Assembly (NCBI GenBank): GCA_018287875.1
Contig: JAGVVL010000013.1
Span: 620,001 to 684,000 of the forward strand
Source of the DNA: Nigrospora sphaerica
Lineage: Eukaryota > Ascomycota > Sordariomycetes > Amphisphaeriales > Apiosporaceae
Reading direction: 5' to 3'
DNA length: 64,000 nt
Below are positions 1 to 8,885 of this stretch, one piece after another (positions within the stretch are counted from its first letter, which is position 1; every line of letters starts with the position of its first letter). A program made the position numbers and the translations under genes. Under the pieces are notes generated by a model. That model did no database searches and had not been told where the DNA came from. It saw nothing but the letters and a program-made list of their open reading frames with translations.

Positions 1-2504
1 GGCATGGTGGAACCACGAAACAAAAGAAGCTATAGAGGAGGAGAGACGAGCCCAGCGAACATGGCTATCCGACAGGACAGACGCAGCCTGGCGAGCTCTT
101 CGGCAAGCATCCCTTGCGAAAAAGAAAACGATCCGCACTGCAAAGACAGCGACCTGGAGAAACATGCTTCACGAGGCCTCTAGCCAGCCAGCTGGCGTCT
201 GGAATATTGCGAGATGGGCTAGAATAGAAGGAGCGGCGCCGCCGTTACCCCCAGCAGTCCCTACTCTTCACACACCGTGTGGCGAAGCAACGACCCATAA
301 GGAGAAAACAGAGGCCTTCCGCGAGAGATTTTACCCTCTCCCTAAGGCTAGGCCGAACGGCTTCCAAATAACAAACCGGCTCGCAGCGCCCCTCGATATG
401 GACAGCAAGGTGACAGCAGAACAAGTCCAAGACATCCTTACTAAGGCAGGCCAGTGGAAGGCACCTGGACTAGACCAGCTTCCGAACGGATTCCTTAAAC
501 GCCTAGGAAAGCCCCTCTTCCAGGCCTTGGCCTCCCTAGCGGAAGCGTGCTGGCATATAGGATACTATCCAAGAGCGTTCCGGAAAGCAGTCACCGTTAT
601 CCTCCGGAAGCCAGGAAAGCAGCCAAACGAGTATCACCAAGCCGGCGGATGGAGACCTATTGCGCTGCTCAACACTATAGGGAAAGCGATCGAGAGCCTA
701 CTAGCGCAACGGCTAGCTAGCTTTGCCGAAGAGAACGGACTGCTCCCGGACGAACAGATGGGCAACCGGAAAGGCCGCTCCACAGAAACGGCCTTGAGGT
801 TGCTAACGGACCTAGTCCGCACAGCCTGGAAACATGGAGGCGCAGCAACCCTTCTATCGCTGGATATTTCGGGCGCTTTCGACTCGGTCGACCATGGAAG
901 GCTTCTCGCTAACCTGCGAGCGCTAAGGGTCCCTATATGGACTATCAGCTGGATCCGAAGCTTCCTATCTAACCGGTCCACCACGCTATTCTTCGACGGC
1001 CAAGAATCGGACGAGATCCCAGTCCCGGCAGGCGTCCCGCAGGGCTCACCCCTATCGCCCATCCTCTTCTGCCTCTATACAGCCGGTCTCTATAAGGCTC
1101 TCCGCGCTGTACCAGGGATAGCTACTATAGCCTTCGCAGACGACACGAACCTCGTGGGCTTCGGCTTAAACCCCGAGCAGACCTGCGAGCAGCTGGAGGC
1201 CGCTCACAGGATCTGTAAAGAATGGGCAGTTAGCCACGGCATGACCTTCGCAGTCCAGAAATATCACCTAGTCCACTTCTCTCGAAGACGGAAAGGTCCG
1301 GACACGAAGATAGCCTTAGAAGGTCACGAAATCGAACCAGAAGACTCCTGCCGCATCCTTGGCATCCAGGTGGATAGACGTCTCCGCTGGGACGTCCATA
1401 TCCAGTCGATACCGAAGAAGATGGCGACGCAGGTCTACGCTCTAAACCGGATAGCCGGCTCGACGTGGGGCGCATCTCTCTAACGAGCCCGCCAAGTCTA
1501 TACAGCTGTCGTACGGTCTGCGATAGGCTATGGAGCTTCAGAGTGGCACCGCCAGATCTCGAAAAATAGAGCCAAGGCACTCAACGACGTCCAGACAGAG
1601 TGCCTCCGAAAGGTCACAGGAGCTTTCAAAGCCACGGCCACCGCAGTACTAGAAACGGAAGCTTACGTGTCCCCCTTAGACACGTGGCTCAACAGAAGGG
1701 TGGCGGCATCGGAAGAGAGGCTCCAATAGCCGCGTATCGCATCACTCATCCAAGCGAGATGTGATAGCGCAGCTAGATGGATCCTAACAAGACCGACTCG
1801 CCGGCGTAGACCGAAAGGCCCCGACGCTCCTAATCGTAAGAGGTGGCTAGACGAATGGCTAGCTGGAGACTCAGCACACAAGGCTGAGGAGAGAGACTGG
1901 CTTCAGAGATGGCAACAAACGCAGCAAAATCGAATAGCACGAGCCCCGGCAGCAACTAAGATGCCGCTAGACAAGCACGTCCTTAAGCTCCATAGGGGAC
2001 TCCATAAGGCAGAGAGCTCCATCCTCGTCTAAGCGAGGACTGGCAAGATTGGGCTGCGAGACTTCCTTTTCAAGCGCAAGGTTCCAGGCTTCGACAGCCC
2101 ATGGTGCGTCTGCGGTCAGGGCAGGGAGACCGTCCGACATATCCTCGTTTTCTGCCCAAGGGAGAGAGAAAGACGAGAGCATCTCGTCCAAGCTCTAGGA
2201 GAGCCGATCGACACAGACAGGATGCTAGACACGCCAGGAAAAGCTGGGATTATCGCAAGATGGCTACTCCGCTCGGGAAGGCTAGGCATGTTCCAGCTTG
2301 CGAATCAGCTTATCAGCTAGGAAGCGGGCACGCTGAGCCCGATCTCGGTATGGCAGGCTAGAGAGTAGACAAGTGCGGTGCGACGCAGCGGAACCTAGGT
2401 TTTTCACCCGGCCGGACGTTAGCCCGGAACGGTTTTCCTAGGCTAAGATGCGTAGGGGGTCCTCATGGCCTTGATAGGTCGCTAGGTGTAAGAATAATAA
2501 TAAT
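1..2504 (+). mobile_element. LINE-type (non-LTR) retrotransposon, 5'-truncated by the window edge
   Basis: The plus strand reads as the second half of a non-LTR retrotransposon: a linker between endonuclease and reverse transcriptase, the reverse transcriptase, a Cys/His cluster, and a 3' tail near 2490-2505 ending in a short (TAA)n run. No RNase H domain is visible. The sequence right of about 2505 matches the leader of LTR element A (around 11515-11811), so this LINE is inserted in an A-like element. The left end lies outside the window. Only three in-frame stops break the frame, so it is less decayed than the LINE copies at 18.5 and 48.5 kb. It is a different family from those two: its protein motifs differ and it lacks their RNase H. 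Confidence 0.85.
2..2320 (+). pseudogene. LINE ORF2 fragment: reverse transcriptase with C-terminal Cys/His motif, three stops
   Basis: The frame is open from the first codon of the window to a TAA at 1481-1483, then continues in the same frame past a TAG at 1727 and a TAA at 2030 to a final TAG at 2318. All three internal stops could come from C-to-T changes in CAA or CAG. Reverse transcriptase motifs are clear: RPIALLNTIGKA, SLDISGAFDSVDH, GVPQGSPLSPILF and the catalytic FADD in IAFADDTNLV. After 2100 a C-x-C-x8-H-x4-C cluster (WCVCGQGRETVRHILVFC) fits the C-terminal zinc motif common in fungal LINEs. An ATG at 164 exists but the coding signal runs upstream of it, so it is not the true start. 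Confidence 0.85.
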
Positions 2505-2667
2505 ATACCGAGGTATTTCTTCGGACACCGACATTAGCCCGGTATCTTTCGGCTTTCTTATTCATCGTGTTCTGCGTTATTTGATCAATAATCTCCACCG
2601 CCTTGCAGTGTTTCTTTTCGTAGGGAGGGGTAACAATATTTTCATCCATGCTGGGGGTACTTATCAT
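2482..2667 (-). CDS. leader ORF remnant of the A-like element
   Basis: A 61-codon reading frame lies in the leader upstream of the expected gag. It shares a motif of about 20 residues, around TQNTMNKKAERYRANVG, with the leader ORF of element A at 11087-11644 (THNTMPKKNERYRANIG). Conservation at protein level between two diverged copies suggests this is real coding sequence, perhaps the N-terminal part of gag. It is cut off by the LINE insertion at its 3' side. Function unknown. Confidence 0.45.
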   Translation of the reverse strand: MISTPSMDENIVTPPYEKKHCKAVEIIDQITQNTMNKKAERYRANVGVRRNTSVYYYYSYT

Positions 2668-2759
2668 TCCCGACTTCCAGCTCTTGCCTTATATTCTCCT
2701 TAATTCTCCACGTTTATTCTGTTCAGTTAGTTGTCGCCATCTATCCCAGTTAGTTCTAA

Positions 2760-2804
2760 CTGTTAATCAGGAGGTTCACAGTTCGAGCCTGTAGGGGGGA
2801 GCCA
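2760..2804 (+). promoter_or_regulatory. primer-binding site carrying a tRNA-Asn 3' half (A-like element)
   Basis: The plus strand here spells tRNA positions 32-76: anticodon loop CTGTTAA (anticodon GTT), anticodon stem, five-base variable loop, T arm CACAG-TTCGAGC-CTGTA, seven acceptor bases, discriminator G and CCA. It touches the LTR directly. On the element's own strand (minus) this is the complement, i.e. the primer-binding site. It is not a tRNA gene: there is no 5' half and CCA is encoded. Confidence 0.75.
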
Positions 2805-3105
2805 TGGAACCAAGAAACCCTAAACTGTAGGGAGTTTGGTGGAAAGACACAGTCGTGAGGTCGATCTCAAGGGATAATCAGGTGAGGATATCGTTGATCA
2901 AGATGATCCTTAACGTAGGGAAGTAAAAGAAGCTCAAAATAGTCACGAAAAATGAGCGTGAAGTGCCGTAGTAAGAGTAGCAGTGTATTAAAAGGAGGGG
3001 AAAAAGCGCGCTGTCTTCTGAACTATGAACTGGGCTTCCGAGGCCTAACTTATACTTGTGTAAACCCTTGATCAAGGCTTACGTAAGAGCCCTGGCCCGG
3101 TCTCA
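2805..3105 (-). repeat. LTR, family A (diverged copy)
   Basis: This 301-bp LTR starts TGGAACCAAG and ends CGGTCTCA on the plus strand, with the same length and ends as the two element A LTRs, but with scattered differences and some TA changes. It contains the palindromic core TTGATCAAG near 3068-3076. Confidence 0.85.
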
Positions 3106-3565
3106 GTATTGGTCTTTAAAATTACTTCTTTCTTTTAGTCGAAGGGAGCCAGGATCGGGGCTAATATAAACGCGTTCTTTAATATAACGAATGTATTCTT
3201 ATATTCTTCTATTTAAGCGAATTCAACCCCTTTCCTTATAAGGTTAACTAACAGGGTAACAATCTTTAAAAAGTCTTAGATAAACCGGTAGTAAAAGTTC
3301 TTAAAGCCAATAAACGCTTATATATTAGTTAAGTAAGATAAGGTAGCCTAATTCTTAACCGTCTTAATCTTAGCGGGGTCTATATATAGGCTATCACAGC
3401 TAATAATTATCCTTAAAAACGTGGTCTTATTTTTAAAGAATTCGCATTTTAATATTTTTATAAATAGGCTAGCTTCTCTTAATACTTAAAGCACCCTTTA
3501 TAAGTGTTCGATATATTCCTTGTAGATCCAGCTATAAATTAAGATATCGTTTAAATGTATAGTAT
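3106..3565 (-). mobile_element. Gypsy element D, left segment (reverse transcriptase remnant)
   Basis: AT-rich, RIP-like sequence. The minus strand carries a degraded reverse transcriptase: an LNDILIYS block corresponding to YLDDILIYS, followed by FIKILKCEFFKN and DPAKIKTV-like blocks typical of Ty3/Gypsy polymerases just after the catalytic motif. It continues the reverse transcriptase that ends at 31428, so element B is inserted inside the D polymerase gene. A 4-bp GTAT duplication (3562-3565 and 31428-31431) flanks B. Confidence 0.75.
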
Positions 3566-3890
3566 TAAGACGGGGCTAGGGTACATAAGTACCCAATGCC
3601 AGGGGTCTGATCAAGGACTTGCACCTGTAAGTAGCCGTCCAGCTTTCACCGTAGAGATAAGACAACAATAAGACATGTTCACTTCTTTTTATCTTTTGAG
3701 ACCATCACTTGTAACCGTTTTTGTCCTAGTTATTGTCCCAGTTGGACCTCACTTTTACTTGGGTGATAGATGTACCCTTGATTAAGGACTTACACGTCCT
3801 AAATCGAGGGCATGTCTATCACATTATTAGGGATCGACCTCACGACCGCGTCTTTCCACCAGGCATTACACCTAGTGTTTGTCTATTCTA
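3566..3890 (+). repeat. left LTR of element B
   Basis: 325 bp, starting TAAGACGGGG (TGAGACGGGG in the right copy, a G-to-A change) and ending GTCTATTCTA, probably an original CA end changed to TA. The two B LTRs differ at scattered sites, mostly transitions. The 3' part (ACCGCGTCTTTCCACCAG region) resembles the matching end of the family A LTR, so A and B are relatives. It contains TCTGATCAAGG and a CTTGATTAAGG that looks like a mutated CTTGATCAAGG. Confidence 0.85.
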
Positions 3891-3935
3891 TGGCTCCCCC
3901 CTATAGGCTCGAACTGTGAACCTCCTAATTAACAG
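3891..3935 (+). promoter_or_regulatory. primer-binding site of element B, complementary to a tRNA-Asn 3' half
   Basis: Starting directly after the LTR, TGGCTCCCCCC and the following bases are the complement of tRNA positions 76 down to 32, matching anticodon loop TTAACAG (anticodon GTT on the other strand). It is the same 45-nt unit as in element A and the A-like element. Sequences on the far side of position 32 differ between A and B, so the tRNA-derived homology stops at the anticodon loop. Confidence 0.75.
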
Positions 3936-4218
3936 TTAAAAGAGAGAGAAAGACAATGAAGCATTGAAAACGTGCTGAAGATACCGAGTTACGGATCTGT
4001 TGTTAAAGGAAGATTGAGTACCCTAACAGACCGGACTTGCAGGAAGTATTACCCCTCTTTTGATTACCGACGAGACCTCACATAATAGTGGGAATCATTA
4101 ATTAGCGCGGAATGCGCTAATTAGGAAAAACACAGAGGCCTAATATTAGGGTAAAATATAAAAGTTATACGCATAATCGACGTAATATTAACAATTCGAG
4201 TTATGTTAAGCAGTATAC
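3936..4218 (+). other. leader of element B, first part
   Basis: Non-coding, RIP-altered leader between the primer-binding site and the point where element A is inserted. The last bases ATAC (4215-4218) are repeated after element A at 12113-12116, giving the 4-bp target duplication of A. No reading frame of interest is seen. Confidence 0.6.
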
Positions 4219-4519
4219 TGGAACCAAGAAACCCCGAACTGTAGGGAGTCTGGTGGAAAGACACGGTCGTGAGGTCGATCCCAAAAGTAAAGCAGAGGTG
4301 AGGATACTGTTGATCAAGGCAGTCCTTAATGTAGGACAGCAAAAGAGGTTCAAAATAGATACAGAAATGAGTGTGAGAAGCTGCGCCTAGGCGTAGTGGT
4401 TGAAGTGAAAGATGGGAAAAACGCCATGGTGTCTCCCACAAGAACTACGCTTCGGAGGCTGACCTATATATGCGTACACCCTTGATCAAGGCTGACATAA
4501 GCGCCCTGGCCCGGTCTCA
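4219..4519 (-). repeat. 3' LTR of element A
   Basis: 301 bp from TGGAACC to GGTCTCA (TG...CA ends). By eye it is identical to the copy at 11812-12112, which implies recent insertion. It carries CCTTGATCAAGG, a perfect 12-bp palindrome, near 4491, and a second TTGATCAAGG near 4311. Confidence 0.93.
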
Positions 4520-4778
4520 ACCGTCCCCCACAGCGCAGTGTGTCGAAATGAAAGAAAGAAAGAAAATGAAAACAAAGCAACTAGCAAAATAGAGACAGAC
4601 AAGCTGGATATGAGAAGGGCCAGTCCTGTGCTATCTCTTGATCAAAACGTCCTCTTTCCCTCGTACAGTTCCCGCAGCAGTATAGGGCAGCGTAGTCGTC
4701 CCCCATAGCGTAGCTTTCCCTCGTTTTACCCGACAGGTCAATCGATCGGTTTTCAGTTCTTTAGGAATTTCCCAGTAG
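4520..4778 (-). promoter_or_regulatory. 3' untranslated region and polypurine tract of element A
   Basis: On the element strand this stretch runs from the integrase stop to the LTR and ends in GTGGGGGACGGT directly before the LTR, the expected polypurine tract. Element B has the matching GGGGACGGT before its 3' LTR. Apart from that, no coding signal is seen. Confidence 0.65.
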
Positions 4779-6722
4779 CTAGAAATAGCCTGGGATGCGC
4801 TCATAGCCTTGCAAGGTGCCTGATGGGACCGGTATTTCAATCCTTGTCTTGACAGTTCTCTCTTGAGGGACTGTGGGGTCCTTGGTGCGCAAATTCCGTC
4901 TTTCGGCCCTCGGTGCTGTCTGTTGATTAGGCCCAGGTGGTGCCAATGGGTCGCCTTGACTCCAGATGTCCTTGTCCGCGTCTATAGGTTCCCAGGTTCC
5001 GTCGGGGTCCTTGACGAATGTTTTCAATCGGTCGCCGTGGAAGATTCCTCTGATGGGCTGACCGGTGACGTCCTTCAGCTTGAAGCGATTATGCGGCATA
5101 ATCTCTTCGATCCTGTACGGGCCCATCCAGCGGTACTGGAGCTTCCTCGAGTTGGACATGTCAATATGGCGGACGTAGTCGTAAGCAAGGACAAGGTGTT
5201 CTTTCGTTAAAGGGGCTGGTCGCATCCTGTGATGGCTCCGTTGATCAACAGCTTGCGCTCTCCGTTTTCTTTGGGCAGCTATTGCTTGGCAGGCTGCCGT
5301 AACGTCCTCGGGTCGCTTTTCTAACATCCGGATCCGTCGTTCTAAAAGCTCGTCGTAGTCCATGCTCTCGTCCCAGTTGAGCACTCGCCAAGTCGGTGTG
5401 CTGAGTTCGAAGGGCATCAATGGTTCCCTTCCGTATAGGAGCCTGTACGAGGACATGCCGAAGTAGCGTACCATAGTTCTGTCAGCCCAAACCGCCAGGG
5501 GCAGCAGAGAGGTCCAGTTCTTGCCCGTTCCGTTAGTCATCTTCATGAGACTCTTGGCAATGCTCTTGTGCCCATTCTCGATCAGACCCTGCGTCTTGGA
5601 GCTGTAGGCTGGCGCAGAGGATATCTCGTACCCTAGCTGCTTGGCGGCCTCAATGACTTCGCCCTTGTTCTCTGGGCCGCCATCCACCTTAAGCCGGCGG
5701 AAGCACCCGTGCTGGTAGATGATCCTGGTCTTGATGAAGCGGGCGATTGCAGCGGAGTTGACCTTCTGCAGGCTCATAGCTTCGAGATAGCCAGAGGCTT
5801 CGCAGCGAGCTTCCACAGTAGCAATGTGTCCCCTGCAAGAAGGCATGTACTGGACATCTATGACCCAGACTGTGAGGATGTCTGACGGCTCAGTCCAGAG
5901 TTGCGTGTCGGAAGGTCGTTGATCAGAGGCTTTGGCGCATCGCAGGCAGGTTGCTTGCCAGTCGCGGACATCCTTGTACATGTTGTCCCACCAGTAGAGG
6001 TTGGAGATCCTCTTATAGGTTGCGTCTCGACCCTTGTGACCCAGGTCTTGATGTGCTTGCTCGAAGATAGCGCGTTTCTGATCCAGAGTTTCCACTACTC
6101 GGCGTGGTGGCATCTTGTCCGAGGCTTGTTTAAAGAGGATTCCTTCTCGGAGTAGGAAGCGCTGGGCCCTGGTTTTGAACCGTGTGGCTTGTCGTCTCAG
6201 GGTCTGGGTGCTCGGGTTCTTTAGGCGCTGTGGCATCTCTAGTGTAGCGAGGTAGTGGCGAACATCTGCCCACTCGGAGCGTGGGTTGTCTTGATCGGAA
6301 ACCACAGTGTTGATGTTCGACTCAATGTAGTCGTCAATGTCGCCCTCAAGAGCATCGTCGGTGTCGTCGGATGGACCGCGGCCTTTCCGAGACAGGGCAT
6401 CTGCGATGTAATTCGTCTTGCCAGGGATGTGGTGGACCTCGAAAGCGAATAGCTTGATGTAGGCTAGCCATCTTGTCAGTGGCGCAGACGGCAGCAGATT
6501 CATTGAGCAGTCGTTTAGCTGGTCCCTGAGAGTCCTTGCGTCTGTCTCCAGGCGAAACTCCGCGCCGAACAGATAGAGTCGTAGCCTCCTCAAGGCTTTA
6601 ACAATGGCGAGACACTCTTGCTTGCCAGAGTCGTATTTGGCTTCAGCGTCATTCCAGCAGCCTGATTCGAACCGAATAGGGCGTCGCTTGCCGTCGACCA
6701 GTTGGCCTAGCTCTGCCCCCAT
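4779..6722 (-). CDS. element A RNase H - integrase (pol C-terminal part)
   Basis: A 647-codon frame. The N-terminal ~115 residues are the RNase H that pairs with the end of the preceding frame: FESGCWNDAEAKYDSGKQEC, LETDARTL and the ADALSRKG end motif are visible. Next comes the integrase zinc motif (H-x4-H near QAHQDLGHKG and C-x2-C in CLRCAK), then the catalytic core with D (WVIDVQY), D (KVDGGPENKG) and E (QGLIENGHK). A GPY-like motif (WMGPYRIEEI) follows near residue 550. The ATG at 6722 is not a true start: the domain begins in the preceding frame and the two are split by a one-base loss in a G run near 6715-6720. Element B shows W-R-A-E-L in frame at the same point. Confidence 0.9.
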   Translation of the reverse strand: MGAELGQLVDGKRRPIRFESGCWNDAEAKYDSGKQECLAIVKALRRLRLYLFGAEFRLETDARTLRDQLNDCSMNLLPSAPLTRWLAYIKLFAFEVHHIPGKTNYIADALSRKGRGPSDDTDDALEGDIDDYIESNINTVVSDQDNPRSEWADVRHYLATLEMPQRLKNPSTQTLRRQATRFKTRAQRFLLREGILFKQASDKMPPRRVVETLDQKRAIFEQAHQDLGHKGRDATYKRISNLYWWDNMYKDVRDWQATCLRCAKASDQRPSDTQLWTEPSDILTVWVIDVQYMPSCRGHIATVEARCEASGYLEAMSLQKVNSAAIARFIKTRIIYQHGCFRRLKVDGGPENKGEVIEAAKQLGYEISSAPAYSSKTQGLIENGHKSIAKSLMKMTNGTGKNWTSLLPLAVWADRTMVRYFGMSSYRLLYGREPLMPFELSTPTWRVLNWDESMDYDELLERRIRMLEKRPEDVTAACQAIAAQRKRRAQAVDQRSHHRMRPAPLTKEHLVLAYDYVRHIDMSNSRKLQYRWMGPYRIEEIMPHNRFKLKDVTGQPIRGIFHGDRLKTFVKDPDGTWEPIDADKDIWSQGDPLAPPGPNQQTAPRAERRNLRTKDPTVPQERTVKTRIEIPVPSGTLQGYERIPGYF

Positions 6723-8206
6723 CCGATACCAGAAGCGTCAGTCCTGAGGTAGAACTTGTGCGTGCCGTACTCTGGCTTGATGAGCGCAGCTGCGTCGGCT
6801 ATCTCGTTCTTGAGCGTTCTGAGTGCAGTGTCTTGATCAGGACCCCAGCTGAAGACTATGTCCTTTCGTAGGAGTCTTGTCAACGGTCTTGCCTTCTCGG
6901 CATAGCGGACGATCCAAGCTCGGAAGCACCCAGCTAAGCCAAGGAAACTGCGGATCTCCGCGACGTCCCTGCAGGCTTTCCACTCTCTGATCTTGATCAC
7001 CTTCCTCTCAGGTGGTCGACGACCGTCAGAGCCGCAGAGATAGCCCACAACTTCAATCTGCTTCTGACACCAAGTGGACTTTGGCCCGCTAATAGAGACT
7101 CCAGCAAGCTCCATATTAAACAGGACGGCGTCCAAGTTCTCAAGGTGTTCCAGCACAAAGCGCCGTATCCCAGGGTAAAGTTCTTGATCAGCGTATCGTG
7201 TAGTTGGTCCTTTAACTGGGACGTCGTCGAAGAAGAAGTCGGCCTTTTCCTTAGGAATGTCGAACAGGATCCTGGCCATGACTCGGATGAAGTGCCCTGG
7301 CGAATTAGTGAATCCTTGGGGAAGGGTCGTCATACGTAGGACTCCTAGCGGCGTTGAGAAGGCCGTCAAGTCTCTAGAGACTAGCGCCAGTGGGCAGTGG
7401 TCGTATCCGGAAAGGAGGTCAAGCCCTGACAGCATCTGGCAGTTTGCGAACGACTCCGCGAACTCGTCGCAGCCCCTTGGTAGCAGTGCGTCTCTAATCG
7501 TGACTCCGTTAAGCCGGGTAGCCGAATTGATAAGCCTGACATTGCCGTCTTTCTTCGAGACCACAAACCAGCTTTTCCTGTAGGGGCCGTGGCCTTCTTC
7601 AAGCCATCCTTTGGCAAGGCGCTTCTTAAGGACCTCAATTGCCTTGGGCATCAGCGCTCCTGGGATTGGCACACTCTTGGCTTGCCATGCGACGTGAGGA
7701 ACCGTGCGGATCTCGTATAGGGGTGAGATCTCTGGTCGAATCTGGCCCATATCCATAGTGTCCCAAGCTAGGCAAGCTTCTCGGTTCTGGAGGATCTGCT
7801 TGAAAATGGCCGTTTCTTCCGGTGTCATCTCTGAAGTTTTCAGCTGATCAAGGATTTCCACCCATCGTTCGTCCGTCAATCGCTCCTTGAGTCCCATGGT
7901 GGTGAATCTTGGTTGCATGTTCTTCATCGGGCCATCTGGCGGCTTAGGCGGAAGCCTGTCTGCGATCTCTTCTAGGGCCTTTTGCTTCCACGACGTCGAT
8001 CCGGCTGGGACTGATCCGTCCGAAGGGTAGTCGTCCACTGGCTGCACTTTCTGGGCGACTGTCTTGTACATGGTGTTGATCTGTCCTGCTGTCTTGTTCG
8101 TGGTCTTTTCGCGACTACAATCTGGGTGGTCTTGTTTGAAGCATCCGGACTGAGGGGATGAGGGCATACCGTCGTGCCTGGCAGGAGCCTCTCGTCCCCC
8201 ATGCAC
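6707..8206 (-). CDS. element A reverse transcriptase and start of RNase H
   Basis: A 499-codon frame with Ty3/Gypsy-type reverse transcriptase blocks: YRKSWFVVSKKDGNVRLIN, SGLDLLSGYDHCPL, TLPQGFTNSPGHF, and the catalytic position FFFDDVPVKG near residue 325, where Gypsy elements usually have YLDD or YIDD. The same FFFDDV occurs in element B at about 16290-16310, so it is a lineage trait. The frame ends FYLRTDASGIGWGQS, which is the beginning of RNase H, and stops after a frameshift. The real N terminus is uncertain because the upstream linker lies in another frame (7972-8334). Confidence 0.9.
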   Translation of the reverse strand: MHGGREAPARHDGMPSSPQSGCFKQDHPDCSREKTTNKTAGQINTMYKTVAQKVQPVDDYPSDGSVPAGSTSWKQKALEEIADRLPPKPPDGPMKNMQPRFTTMGLKERLTDERWVEILDQLKTSEMTPEETAIFKQILQNREACLAWDTMDMGQIRPEISPLYEIRTVPHVAWQAKSVPIPGALMPKAIEVLKKRLAKGWLEEGHGPYRKSWFVVSKKDGNVRLINSATRLNGVTIRDALLPRGCDEFAESFANCQMLSGLDLLSGYDHCPLALVSRDLTAFSTPLGVLRMTTLPQGFTNSPGHFIRVMARILFDIPKEKADFFFDDVPVKGPTTRYADQELYPGIRRFVLEHLENLDAVLFNMELAGVSISGPKSTWCQKQIEVVGYLCGSDGRRPPERKVIKIREWKACRDVAEIRSFLGLAGCFRAWIVRYAEKARPLTRLLRKDIVFSWGPDQDTALRTLKNEIADAAALIKPEYGTHKFYLRTDASGIGWGQS

Positions 8207-8334
8207 TCATCTCTCAGGCCCTGAAGGAGAAGTAGGAGACCGTGATCTGAGATCCTCTTGACGATCGTTTCGTCTTCTCCTAGTTGGGGAAAATCTTGAT
8301 CAGGGGCTCCCGTAGCTATAATCGTGTTGACCAC
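7972..8334 (-). CDS. element A protease-RT linker (frame-shifted segment)
   Basis: Part of this frame, around KRISDHGLLLLLQGLRDECM, corresponds to a segment of element B near 15290-15370 reading LLDFLRSLRDEVIGDD, placed between protease and reverse transcriptase. So this is the linker of the polyprotein in a third frame rather than a separate gene. Coding after about 8190 moves to the reverse transcriptase frame. No known domain is recognised. Confidence 0.5.
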   Translation of the reverse strand: MVNTIIATGAPDQDFPQLGEDETIVKRISDHGLLLLLQGLRDECMGDERLLPGTTVCPHPLSPDASNKTTQIVVAKRPRTRQQDRSTPCTRQSPRKCSQWTTTLRTDQSQPDRRRGSKRP

Positions 8335-8885
8335 TAGTTCTGCAAGCGCGAGCTGTGCGGGCCAGTGACTTGGGACCTCCAGCCTGTGATCGCTACTGAG
8401 CCGGCTGTCTTCCTCAGTAGCGCGCCTTTTGGGGCCGAGCCCTCGGTTGCATTCCCTTGATCGGCGTTCTTCCTGTCGGGGACCACTGGCACATGGAGCT
8501 TCGCATTGCCCATAATAAGCTGGGCTATCGGTGGAGTGCCTTCGGGTACGTTGTAGGATATGACCGCACGGCTATCGCAGATGAACGGCAACCCGAGGAT
8601 CATGTCGTGTCCGCTATTCTCAGCCTTAACGACCTGGAACGCTGTCCGGATCTTGCGTCCCCCAATCCAAAGGTAATCGGCCAGAGTCCCGATCGACTCG
8701 GTAGGCGCGGAATTTGCCGTCCATCCTCTTAGGACTGTGCTGGATGCCACAAAGGGCAGGTTATTCTTCTTGCAGTATGTATCCACAATGACATTGATCG
8801 CAGCGCCGGTGTCCAGTAATCCTCGTACTAACGTCTCGTCGCCGTTAGGCCGACCCTCACTGGAAGACGTCCCAGGGTCTTGCTG
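8334..8885 (-). CDS. element A aspartic protease
   Basis: The frame is open from about 8885 and contains the retropepsin active site LLDTGAAINV near 8800-8825, a conserved hydrophobic second block HDMILGLPFI, and downstream ISYNVPEGT. Element B has the matching HDIILSLPFL and IYNVPVDT at 14950-15020. The frame overlaps the end of gag by a few tens of bases in the +1 frame, so translation would need a +1 shift if the sequence is correct. A start codon is not expected because it is part of the polyprotein. Confidence 0.8.
   Translation of the reverse strand, partial: QQDPGTSSSEGRPNGDETLVRGLLDTGAAINVIVDTYCKKNNLPFVASSTVLRGWTANSAPTESIGTLADYLWIGGRKIRTAFQVVKAENSGHDMILGLPFICDSRAVISYNVPEGTPPIAQLIMGNAKLHVPVVPDRKNADQGNATEGSAPKGALLRKTAGSVAITGWRSQVTGPHSSRLQN

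Larger units (their letters stand above)
2505..3105 (-). mobile_element. 5' end of an A-like LTR retrotransposon (leader plus LTR)
   Basis: This is the 5' LTR (2805-3105), primer-binding site (2760-2804) and part of the leader (2505-2759) of a minus-strand LTR retrotransposon closely related to element A at 4219-12112. The remainder of the element would lie beyond the LINE that occupies 1-2504, off the window. Its LTR is more diverged than the A pair, so it is an older insertion. To its right the sequence becomes Gypsy element D, so it is inserted in D. The duplicated target cannot be checked because the left end is missing. Confidence 0.8.
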
